From NCBI GenBank assembly GCA_019055375.1, contig JAHQIW010000077.1:235719-299718 (forward strand): a stretch of 64,000 bases of DNA, given 5' to 3'. Source of the DNA: Parelaphostrongylus tenuis. Its lineage: Eukaryota > Nematoda > Chromadorea > Rhabditida > Metastrongylidae. Shown piece after piece: positions 56,301 through 64,000 of this stretch (positions within the stretch are counted from its first letter, which is position 1; every line of letters begins with the position of its first letter). The position numbers and the translations under genes are program-made. The notes beneath the pieces were generated by a model. That model was given only the letters and a program-made list of their open reading frames with translations. It did not search any database and was not told where the DNA came from.

Positions 56301-57251
56301 TGTTTCACAATAGATCCTACCATAAATGTGGGTACGGCACAGTGGTTAGAGGTGCTCCGCAAACAGACGTTTCCATCTATCGATGGTCGATGGTTCTATC
56401 CTACGCCCAAGGTTCACAAGCCTCCCACTCTTCGAGGGTGGATGAATTTGCATCACACTTGTCTGAGAGGATAGCACGACTGACAGGCCAGCGCTAGTCA
56501 TTGTAAAGGCCAGATGTGCGTTAAATCCCCTCAAACGGCACTAGATGAAGACAAAGGTTTGGCGCGTCCCTGGTAGATCGATTTCCTCCGAACGTTTTGA
56601 GCTTTTATCCTGCTATGAAATATGAAAAGGCAACGAAGAAAAGTGAAAACGATTAAAACTGAACGTTAATAATCTTTCTGTTTCTGCCATTTTTACAAAT
56701 GAATGGTGAAAATAGTTCGACCAGTACCTCAGAATAATTTTCGACATGTTTTTTTTAACTTTATAGACAAAACTGGCATGAGATTAAAGTCAAGGGAATC
56801 AAAGAAATCGGGAGAACTTTAATTGTTTAGGAAACTGCCTTTGAATTATTGGTATTGTGTGGTATTATCATGTGTATGCTCATTTATAATTTTTTCATTT
56901 TCAATTTTTTTCTTATAATTTCTATCTTTTAAGGAAGCTGTGAATAAGCTCAAACGAAAGCTGGAAGGAAAAGTTGAGGAGAGTAAGTCTGTTATCTTGT
57001 TGAAGCGGGATCGTTCTGGAAACGTGATCCCTGCCCAAAGTAGCAAATCGTCAACGAAATGTTCTACTGAGGTAACGATTTGTTCACAACGATGTAGTAA
57101 TTGGAAGGTTTCAATCAAAAATTTTACTTGTTAGTCTTCATCGGGAATTCGTCGAGAGTACGAAAAACGCCAAAGTGTCGAGGAAATGAGGCGAGAGGAG
57201 AAGTCGATCAGTGCTGAGGACCAACTTATGCTTTTCCATCGGTCAATTATT
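53292..57251 (+). CDS. CWF19L2: CWF19-like protein 2 homologue, four exons, C-terminus not found
   Basis: Exons 53292-53393, 54271-54420, 56934-57071 and 57135-57251, all phase 0, give about 169 codons. The second to fourth exons align with the conserved middle of CWF19L2: an [20 protein letters not shown] helix (compare LNKLxAKxxKAExxGN), a KLKRKLE helix, [15 protein letters not shown] (compare VILVxTDQSGRxWP) and [12 protein letters not shown] (compare TAEDQNKLFMR). CWF19-type proteins act after splicing, helping lariat spliceosome turnover and debranching. The hallmark CwfJ C-terminal domains (C-x2-C and HxHxH-like motifs) were not seen downstream to 64000, so the gene may have more exons beyond the window, hidden exons, or be truncated. 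Confidence 0.72.
53618..54213. mobile_element. Foldback element derived from the 5' end of a mariner transposon
   Basis: Both ends carry related terminal inverted repeats of about 60 bases: the right end complement starts TTAGGTCGCTTCATAAGG and both contain AACACCAAATTTA. Inside, the plus strand holds the transposase start ([29 protein letters not shown], then KWFVKFKGG) and then an inverted copy of the same start. It is homologous to 22380-22949. It sits in the first CWF19L2 intron and has no catalytic domain. Confidence 0.7.
54271..54420 (+). CDS. CWF19L2: CWF19L2-like exon
   Basis: The acceptor CTTTTAG precedes 54271 and the donor ATG|GTAGGC follows 54420; phase 0 on both sides, 50 codons. 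A Ser/Gly/Thr-rich lead is followed by the family helix [20 protein letters not shown]. The minus-strand frame across it is a shadow. Confidence 0.75.
54585..54850. repeat. Family D end, TATATG tract and family C outer block
   Basis: The D end TACCGCTTTTTACTAGTGGTATGATG is at 54588-54613. It is followed by a TA/TATATG-rich tract (54620-54715) and by a family C outer block (TTTCTTTCGAGTGTTTTTATTAAGACCC ... ACATCTCATGTGG) that is repeated inverted at 54810-54838. Confidence 0.55.
54851..54942. repeat. TATATG / TACATA microsatellite
   Basis: Alternating purine-pyrimidine units (TATATACATG, TATATATA) immediately 5' of a family A SINE. Confidence 0.9.
54945..55190 (+). repeat. Family A tRNA-derived SINE inside a TATATG tract
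   Basis: The best family A copy. The head GGCGCCGTGGCCGAGTGATT matches a tRNA A-box region, followed by CTCTCCGGCAGTCAATAACG, GCCACAGTCAGGCTATCCTC, GAGATTGCCCGGAGACG, GAAGAAGACGAG and GTACTGGGATCCACAC, and a TAAATAAATAAA-like 3' tail. TATATG tracts lie on both sides. Confidence 0.75.
55195..55440. repeat. Long TATATG / CATATA microsatellite
   Basis: About 245 bases of TACATATG-type units. It produces Tyr/Ile/His/Met-rich pseudo-frames on both strands that should not be taken as genes. Confidence 0.92.
55455..55690. repeat. Opposed pair of tRNA-like segments (family D related)
   Basis: The minus-strand tRNA-like unit (complement GGGCAGGAGTTGAATCCCCG ... CACCACTATACCACGAGTGC) at 55480-55545 faces a plus-strand unit (TCGGTGGTGCAGTGGTAGCA ... 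GCGGGTTCAACTCCTGCCTG) at 55580-55650, followed by the tail ATGCCACTCAATACCC. Both keep A and B boxes. Confidence 0.6.
55860..56020 (-). repeat. Family D element
   Basis: Left end complement TATAGCTTTTTAGCAGTGGTAG (hairpin half), the family tail block GAGTGGTATTTAGAACC, and a minus-orientation tRNA-like part GGGATCGAACCCACCTCCAC...GCACTACCGAGAC. Same order as in the 43.6-kb copy. Confidence 0.55.
56325..56545 (+). repeat. Family B SINE
   Basis: Head GTACGGCACAGTGGTTAGAG (A box) and GATGGTCGATGGTTCTATCC (B-box region), then CTTGTCTGAGAGGATAGCAC and AAAGGCCAGATGTGCGTTAA. It is in the second CWF19L2 intron. Confidence 0.6.
56934..57071 (+). CDS. CWF19L2: CWF19L2-like exon
   Basis: The acceptor TTTTAAG precedes 56934 and the donor GAG|GTAACG follows 57071; phase 0 both sides, 46 codons. 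[20 protein letters not shown] then [15 protein letters not shown]. The second part corresponds to the family's VILVRTDQSG-type strand. Confidence 0.75.
57135..57251 (+). CDS. CWF19L2: CWF19L2-like exon (last recognised)
   Basis: The acceptor TTGTTAG precedes 57135 and the donor ATT|GTAGGT follows 57251; phase 0 both sides, 39 codons. Reads [20 protein letters not shown] then [13 protein letters not shown], matching the family segment that precedes the CwfJ domains. It is separated from the previous exon by a short intron of 63 bases. Confidence 0.75.
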
Positions 57252-58435
57252 GTAGGTTGTTTTGATTTTGTTGGTAGTAGTCAATTATCTCTTTTGTATA
57301 CTCTTCAACCAAAGTAGCTTCGAGCTGAAACATGTTTTTCTTTCGAAATTTTTTAATGTTTTTATCCTTAAGGCCTCAAACTGAAGCACAATTTCCCCTC
57401 TTGTTCTTGTTGACCACAAAGTTCTTCATAAAGGAGCATTCGATCTGTTATTCATATTCACTACGCTGTCTTTAGGATAAAGTAGTCATTCTCTCTGGCT
57501 CAATAAATGGATATTGCGTTTGCTTTGGGGAAGCCTGACAAGTTACCCATGCACATGCTAACATGAAATTAAGCGAAAGAGTTATCTTTGAGTATCATGT
57601 TGTCGAAAATAGTAAGAGTATGACTGCTCATTTAGAGAATGTGGTGTATCTCGCGCCCGGAAAAATGGGGAGAAACTCTTTGAGAACGTTGGCTAATCTA
57701 TTCGACAAATGAATGATAAGCGCAGTAGCACTTATCAATGGTTACTTAGTATCTGCGAATACGAATAGCCGATGTTTCAGACATATGATTTCCTGTTTCT
57801 TTCTCCTCTTCTCTTTCTTTCTCTTTCCCTTTCTCTCTCTCTCTCTCCCTCTCTCTCTCTCCTCTGATATAGAAAACTTCGTCGAGTGGCACTTATTAGT
57901 TTTAACACTGCTGCTATCAATTGTTGTATTGAAAGTGGCTAGAGACGACTTATATAACTGATTTTTTGTGACAGGTTTGAAACTAGATAATGACATGATT
58001 TTTTCTTCGCTTCTTACCATACCTGTGATTTCTTTCCATTGTAAAGATCATCGTTATTTCTTTGAGCGACTTCTTCTGAAATGGAAAAGAGAGACACTTT
58101 CTCGCAGTGTTTTACCGCACGACATTTCGTATTGGCTTCAATGCATACATGATAGAAAGAATTGCGTACTCTGATTTGAAACAGACATATCTTGTAGTTA
58201 GCTTTCTTAGTAGAAGCTGCAAACCATTGATAACTGGACACAGAAATGTCCTATTGAGGTGGAGTTTCTTCTCAGGTGTGTTGGAAAAATTTTTTGTTCA
58301 TTTTTTCCGTTGAGACTTGTATTTTGAGTACAAAATTATTTGAAAAAGAGAATCTTAAGTCGAAACGGTGTCGGTGAATGTATCGCTGTTGTTTCTGAAC
58401 ACCACTGTTCTGCTAAGAATATACTATTCTGATAT
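57252..58435. other. Probable CWF19L2 intron; CT-rich tract, no exon supported
   Basis: Includes a C/T-rich tract at 57795-57867 (CTCTCTCTCT-type). Frames at 57713-57961 and 57968-58174 (+) lie next to each other and are hydrophobic or basic, but have no CwfJ motif and no agreeing splice phases that I can verify. Confidence 0.35.
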
Positions 58436-58439
58436 CATC

Positions 58440-58690
58440 CCCGGTAAGGCCGTGGTAGAGTGGTTGTGGTGCACGTCGCAGCGCGGGACTGATCCTCATA
58501 CTCCTACGCTCTGGCAGTCAACAACGAACGCCCTATGGAGTGCCACGGCCAAGGCATCCTCAAGAGTGTAAGGAAACGCGCTCAACCAGTGTCCTACGGC
58601 GTTCAAAAAGAAGACGAAGAATGAATAGGATGCTAGAACTGCTGTGATCCGTGCAGTGAAAGAAAGAACGATGAGACGGATCAAATAAGA
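58440..58690 (+). repeat. Family A tRNA-derived SINE
   Basis: Head AAGGCCGTGGTAGAGTGGTT (A box) and GACTGATCCTCATACTCC (B-box region), then CTCTGGCAGTCAACAACGAA, GCCACGGCCAAGGCATCCTC and GAAGACGAAGAATGAA. Closely related to the 54.95-kb copy. Confidence 0.7.
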
Positions 58691-59039
58691 GCAAAGATTC
58701 CATCTTCAAATCTTTGGAAATACAAATTTTAGCACCTATGCTACGTGACCTTTACGGGAGTTACTTGTCTTCGTTAAGATTCGTATCTCAATCAGTAAAG
58801 GAAATGAACAAGTAGTATTTCGTCCAACGCGACATAATGGTGTTCCCAACCTATTCGCTTTCCTTTGCGGCTGTGAGTGATCGAAAAATTAACTTTGTTG
58901 CCAATAGGTTTTGCACGATGTTGAAATCAAAATAGTATTGTGGAAAGTAATGCTCTTTTCTTGAACATTCGTACGAAGTTTGTTTAGCAGATCTGACAGA
59001 TCATCAATTTCTCAAGTATTGATGTTTGGTAATAAATAT

Positions 59040-59640
59040 ACAAAATTAGACCTTTATTTCGAGTGTTTATTAAGACCACGCTCAAATTTCAACAGATCTC
59101 TTCATTATTATTTGAGGCCAACATGTCATATCAAAGACGACAAGTTCTGCCCGACTGAAGAGACTGGTATGGTCGAAACACTTGTATTATGGACGTTGCA
59201 AAAGTTGAACGTAACAGGTCGCAAAATTCTTCCACATCCACCGTACTCGTCAGTGCTCTCACTCACCGGCTTCTTCACGCATCTCTGGAACTTTTGTTCC
59301 AGAGATTTTTCAGAAACCAATCCGAGGTTTCAGCAACTCAAGTTGCCTCTAACGCCTTTAAAGCCTGTATAAATTCAGAATATCGACCAACTGGTATAGA
59401 TAATCGTATTCCTCTGAGAATTCTCTGTTGAACCCTTCATTTGGTCCGTTAGCAACTTATAGAGTCCAATACACGTCTTTCGGCCTTGACAGTTCGTCAG
59501 TTGCACGATACCTCTCGACTTAGTCAATCCTCTTAGAGGAAACCCAACTCCCCTATATAATGAAGGCGACAGCAAACGATTTACACGTGCCGTCAAGTGG
59601 AATAAAATCAATAGATCGACAGTGTTAAGCATTCGATTGT
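59040..59640 (+). repeat. Family C elements (two parts)
   Basis: First part: TTTCGAGTGTTTATTAAGACC and GCTCAAATTTCAACAGATC, then CGACTGAAGAGAC-like core. Second part from about 59440: AGTCCAATACACGTCTTTCGG, CAGTTCGTCAGTTGCACG, then ACGATTTACACGTGCCGTCAAG. The insert of about 200 bases between them is unrelated. Confidence 0.55.
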
Positions 59641-59649
59641 TCTTGACTA

Positions 59650-59990
59650 GCATTTATGAAATATTATACCGTTTGTTACGTGTGTTTTCTTGAGACCACA
59701 TCCAAATTTCAATGTCTGATGATTTTTTTCTGAGCCATGTATGTGGTCGTTATTTCTCTATTTCTCGATGGCAAAAAAAAAAAAAGATTCTTATGACTTC
59801 ATTTCAATTTATAAAGCTTATTCTGAGCTGAGATATAACACTTTGGAAACATATGTCTAATTTCTGTTTCTTCATCATTATCTGAGCCAACATGTCATGT
59901 GGTCTAGTAAATGGGCTCTTGTATCGCCCGATACACTTGTTTTCGTGGGGAGCTATTGGTCCTTCCCCGCTGGCCAAAAATGAGTGCAGA
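59650..59990 (+). repeat. Further family C fragments
   Basis: GTGTGTTTTCTTGAGACCACATCC then TCTGAGCCATGTATGTGGTC, and again GAGCCAACATGTCATGTGG with GCCCGATACACTTGTTTTCG at 59884-59945. Tandem or nested remnants. Confidence 0.45.
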
Positions 59991-62900
59991 ATTTGTAGGT
60001 TCTGGTTATATTTTCGACGTTCTCAATTTATCGTTCTCCGTTATCATATCATCCGGATACGGGAAGCTATGGCAGCTGCGGACTGTCAAACAGTCAGTAT
60101 GACCTTTTGACACAGTTTTGCTTTTGTCAGGCGCTACAGTACTTCATCACTACTCAGCCTTTGAACTTATTTTTACCGAATGCCGTAGACGATAGATTGT
60201 TTGTCGCATTTAAAATACGGTAGATCGGGTTGTTATTGTTCCACATAAGTCGCACTGATGGTACCTCGAAATAATTCTTAAATGCTACGAAACAGTTCAG
60301 GTGCTCACATTGAGTTTCCAAGTTTTGGAACAATTGTGGATGTATGTTTCTATTGAAGCTTTTAGTTGCTTGTCGTCAATAGCTGAAATATATCCGCAAC
60401 CTGTGTCACTTTCACCGTCGAGTTTTTATGGGGCAAGATTTCTAAATCAAAGTTACAATGTCCTTGCGTTAACACTACTTTGGCCCTATACTTCATCAAA
60501 GTATAGAGTCGTTTACGAGATTACGTTTACAGAAGTAATTTTTTGAAGTTAATGTTTCATTACCTCAATTTCTAGGTTTCGAAAATTTGTTTTTCTTATC
60601 AATTTTATTTCTTTTGTAGCTCCCATCTCTAATCCGAAACTCATTTGATTAAGTCAATTTTTGCAACAGGTCGCAATGATTTTCCCTAATACATTTACTT
60701 TCAGTTTCAATCTTTGCTTTGTAATTTGGAATTTTGTTCAGTTTGTTCTGTTTTGACTTTCTTGTGAATTTCAATGATGAATGGTCGAAATCAAAAAAGT
60801 CTATCAAAAGACTTATTTTACGGTTGATGCAATAGAGCAAAGTTTTCTCTGAACTATACGAAATTGTCAACTCCTGTAATACTCTGATTGAGATGTTATC
60901 GAAAATTCTCAGAAAACCGGCTTTAGACGTTGTGTTTTTGAAGTTTACCTTTTCAATGCCTTTTCGTCATTTCATATCAGGACTCTGGAAAAGGTGAGAA
61001 GCGTGGCAAATGAAGTCTATTTTTCGATATCTTTCATCACTGCTCATATGAAGACATTGAAAGGAACTCAGAAAGCATACTAAATAATGTCTTGAAATCT
61101 CGCAAACAGTACTACCTCAGTTTCGCCTTGCAAGTCAACTTTAGAGCAATTAGATCAATTCTTAATCTGATGAAATTGTAGTATATGACATAAGTGGATT
61201 TTTAGTGAGAAAAAAAAATATTCCGGAAATTGTTATGTCGAGGATTATCACGTGGTAAGGTTTCAAACAAACTCGTCAAGCTTAAGAAGAAATAGAAGAG
61301 AATTGTGGTAGTTTAATATATAACAGCGGATTTTTTACTTTTCTCAAGCTCAGTGGTAGTATTATGGCACTGTCATACTTCGATCATCTTCTGGGAATGC
61401 AGCCAAGATTGAATGGGAGAAGTCCGTAGGTTTAGGATCCTGCCCTTTCGCAGACCACGACGCACGTTTTGCAGATAACGGTCTGCAAGCTGAATAAATG
61501 TGTAGAACATCTTGCATCTGCTTTTCGCTTTTCTGGGCATATTTATGGCTTTTGAAGGATACAGTACGGAAGTGAAACAAGACGTCAAAAGTGTTTTCCA
61601 TGACTACGTAGATCCTAGAAAGTTAGAATTCAATGAAAGTGAGTTTTGTAAGCACGCCACAGAATAGGAATAAAAATTCTATGATAATGACTCTATTGGT
61701 TGCAATGACGTTTTCTCCATAGCAATACTTTTTTCATTTGGACAGGAGTTCAAAAAATATCTACGAGTTTCTCGTAGAGCTTTGGAAATAGATTAAAACA
61801 CTTCTAGAGTCGGGCCCTTTTGCTTTTCTCCTAGGCTTTCAGCCGTTATTCGATGGCTTTTAAGTCGATGATTCCAATAACGTTCTCAAATTTCAAAAAG
61901 GTCTTCTGTATACGCTGTAGCAGCCAAAAAAAAAAAATTACTTTTCACTTTCTAATCGCATCATTTGCACGGCTGACGTCTTTGCTTTGCTTTTACCACA
62001 CTTTTAGTACCTCTCCAAACATGGAAAGCGATGATTCCGAAACTGAGTTTGGTTTGAAGAGGTCAGAGCGCTGTAAGAGCATAGTGAAGATTACACTTCG
62101 CACTTAGAGATATATGCATCAAAAGCATGGGATCGTGTAGAAGAAATCGTGGTATCTCAGAAATCTAGAAGAATTCAATTTCTTCCTTAAAAAGACAGAA
62201 AATTCTCAACAAGGTAATGAAAATCGCGACTTTTTGAGGCGGCAGTCGAAATTATTGCGCTCGATTTTCCTCATTCGACTACATTTTTGCTCCGTTTCGA
62301 GGAAATTTGTGGGTTTCTCGTACTACAACTTCATAGAAAAAACTTTTCCCTATTTTGATATCGGTATTAGCTTTTTATTTTTCATTTTGTTTTGCCAAAT
62401 AAAAATCCGCTATGAAGTTCAAGAAACGGGCTAACTGCTCTGATTGCGAAACATAACGTTCTTTTTTCTTCTTACAGCGATTCACAAAAACCTTTTCAAA
62501 AAGCAAACTCAGTTTCAAAGTCATTGAATTCAATCTGTCTAATGACTAGTCTTGTGAAAAACCAAGCTACAGAGTTTAGCCATACAAATAATGCACACCG
62601 AAGGTGAGACGTAGTTTCTTTTTGGCTTCTACAACACACCAACAATCCCTTTTCATATTTCTAGTATTGAAATCTCCGAGAATTAAGCTATCGAGTGATT
62701 ACGGAAGGTTTAGTAGATAAAGTGTGTTCGGCGAAAAGGCTCCAATAAATTTGTGTGTTCATAAGAAGGAGCACGGTTCCGAAAAGAGTAAATTGGAGTA
62801 TTTAGCTAGTTACTATTAAACAAATCTAAAACTTATTCATCTGCCTTTTTTGACGTGCTTCTCAAAATTATAATGCAGCAGCATTAGGCCAGGAGTTTGT

Positions 62901-63004
62901 GGTCATGTGATTAAATCTTAAGATACTTTTTGATTTTAATCTAATTTTTCGGCCGTAATCTTCAGTCAGTTTCAGTCCATCATCTTTGAGGTGTACACAA
63001 AATG
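59991..63004. other. Non-coding stretch; no supported gene
   Basis: About 3 kb. The plus frame at 60301-60546 starts right after a good acceptor (AACAGTTCAG) and is hydrophobic, but lacks a recognisable family. The minus frames at 61362-61601 are unrecognised. No CwfJ-domain exon, RNA gene or clear repeat copy was seen. Confidence 0.35.
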
Positions 63005-63242
63005 TTAAATTCCAGCTAGCGATCCATCAACATAGGTCGGTCGGCCATTGAACACCGCTATTATGAAGAGACTTGTCGGCGGTCGTGGTACTAATTGAGT
63101 AGTTAAATAGACAGTCTGGCGACTAGTTGGCTGAATGATTGTTGTTGTTTGAGCACTCTTCGAAATGGATTTGGCCAGCGATGATGGTTGGCTGAAAGTT
63201 CCATGATGTGGATTTGTCATCTCTGGACATGTGGTGATCTAT
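63005..63242 (-). CDS. Candidate terminal exon of an unknown minus-strand gene
   Basis: The acceptor CTCGACTATAG precedes 63242; 78 codons follow in one frame (ITTCPEMTNPHHGTFSQPSS ... GRPTYVDGSLAGI) to TAA at 63005. The composition (Ser/Thr/Pro/Gln-rich, few rare residues) looks coding rather than random. No upstream exon can be shown to 64000, and there is no clear polyadenylation signal just downstream. I recognise no domain. It would lie opposite the expected 3' part of the CWF19L2 gene. Confidence 0.35.
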
Positions 63243-64000
63243 AGTCGAGAGTTTATTAATAGATAAGGCTTCTCAAAATTATTACAGTAGATCTGTTGTA
63301 GGCGGGGTGTTGCCGGATGCGCCCCACTACGTGGTTTTGTTGTATTGATAATGAGAGACTGATTTACACGTTTCAAACGAAGTGGCCACACGACCATGGG
63401 ATGGTTGTCCTGTACCTAACAGCGGGTCTTTTAGACGTTAAGTGTTGTCCTCATGAAGTTTGCTTTGGAACTTACTCACGAAAGCTTTTGTCTAATCAAC
63501 AGCAGCAGACAAATTCAGTTCGCATGAACTACTAAGTGATCAAGCAATGTGTGTTGAATTCTAGTTACCTAGGGCGGCTAGATTATCCGTATAAGGTAAA
63601 ATCGTTTCTATAATTCGAGAAAAGTGCATTTCTAATTCGCCAAGAGAGACAGAGAACATCGTCTATAACTTGATTATTCTCTTTAACTGATGGCCCACCT
63701 ATTGATGATTGTCTGATGAATAGAAGAAACTCTGATTGTGGTAAACTTGTTGAGAATACATTATCGTTTTGTTTCAGATTGTGATATCAGTCATGTTGTC
63801 GAATCACTGAGAGGTGGCGAGCGATCGTTTTTTTTACGATGGACGTACTTGGTTGACATCAATGTGAGATTGTATGATAGGAATTTATGCGCAACTACTT
63901 GGTTTCTGGTCGTAATGGAATGAGAGTACGAAAAGGTGTTTCGGCGCCTCTCGCGATGCATTACGGGAACATTCTTTTTGTCGTCGGTCTGTTTTTGGTG
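63243..64000. other. Right edge of the window; nothing supported
   Basis: Short frames on both strands without family motifs. It could hold intron of either the unknown minus-strand gene or the CWF19L2-like gene. Confidence 0.25.

Noticed and set aside
59040..59640. 130-codon plus frame at 58980-59372 and 92-codon minus frame
   Set aside because: They lie in family C repeat copies.
1..64000. CRISPR arrays, bacterial operons, riboswitches, spliced-leader RNA genes, rRNA
   Set aside because: No regularly spaced direct repeats, no Shine-Dalgarno-led gene clusters, no SL1-like sequence and no rRNA were seen; the window is eukaryotic.

Overview
The window looks like nuclear DNA of a nematode, most probably a strongylid such as a hookworm. 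This rests on AT-rich sequence, short exons separated by multi-kilobase introns, a clear RIM-binding-protein gene in an invertebrate arrangement, mariner-derived inverted-repeat elements, and a dense load of tRNA-derived short repeats. The species assignment is inference; no rRNA or mitochondrial marker is present.

Three genes can be supported. (1) Near the left edge, minus strand: two LDL-receptor class A exons (6451-6560 and 297-401), joinable in phase, belonging to a secreted or membrane receptor-like gene that runs off the left end. (2) From about 42.8 kb down to 15.4 kb, minus strand: a 17-exon, about 1,330-residue stretch of a RIM-binding protein (rimb-1 family), a presynaptic active-zone scaffold. 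The order is SH3-I, three FN3 domains, a low-complexity linker, SH3-II, a very Arg/Glu/Asp-rich linker, SH3-III, and a basic Ala/Lys/Ser/Thr-rich tail. The phases of all consecutive exons agree, with two oddities: a GC splice donor after the SH3-I exon and a one-base frame inconsistency inside the FN3-III/linker exon. The extreme N-terminus was not found. (3) From about 53.3 to 57.25 kb, plus strand: four exons of a CWF19-like protein 2 (post-spliceosomal intron-lariat factor); its conserved C-terminal CwfJ domains were not found before the window ends. A further candidate terminal exon of an unknown minus-strand gene lies at 63005-63242.

Most of the rest is intron or intergenic DNA with interspersed repeats that fall into families: A (tRNA-headed SINE, at least 7 copies), B (tRNA-headed SINE with TTATCC-like tail, about 9 copies), C (an element with a recurring CGAAACACGTGTATCGGGCTC-like core, often in inverted pairs), D (a tRNA-containing element with terminal inverted sequences and a conserved terminal hairpin), and foldback elements built from the 5' end of a mariner transposase gene. 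One D-type insertion (21257-21923) is a near-perfect palindrome carrying two opposed tRNA-like cloverleaves and bordered by a 13-bp direct repeat. Large (TA)n or TATATG tracts lie around 43.5-45.7 kb and 54.6-55.4 kb, and three of the repeat copies sit inside such tracts.

The three genes have no obvious functional link; the layout is a neuronal scaffold gene lying head-to-head with a splicing-factor gene, with a receptor-like gene downstream of the scaffold gene on the same strand. Exon calls were made by reading splice sites, phases and family similarity by eye; no database search was possible.
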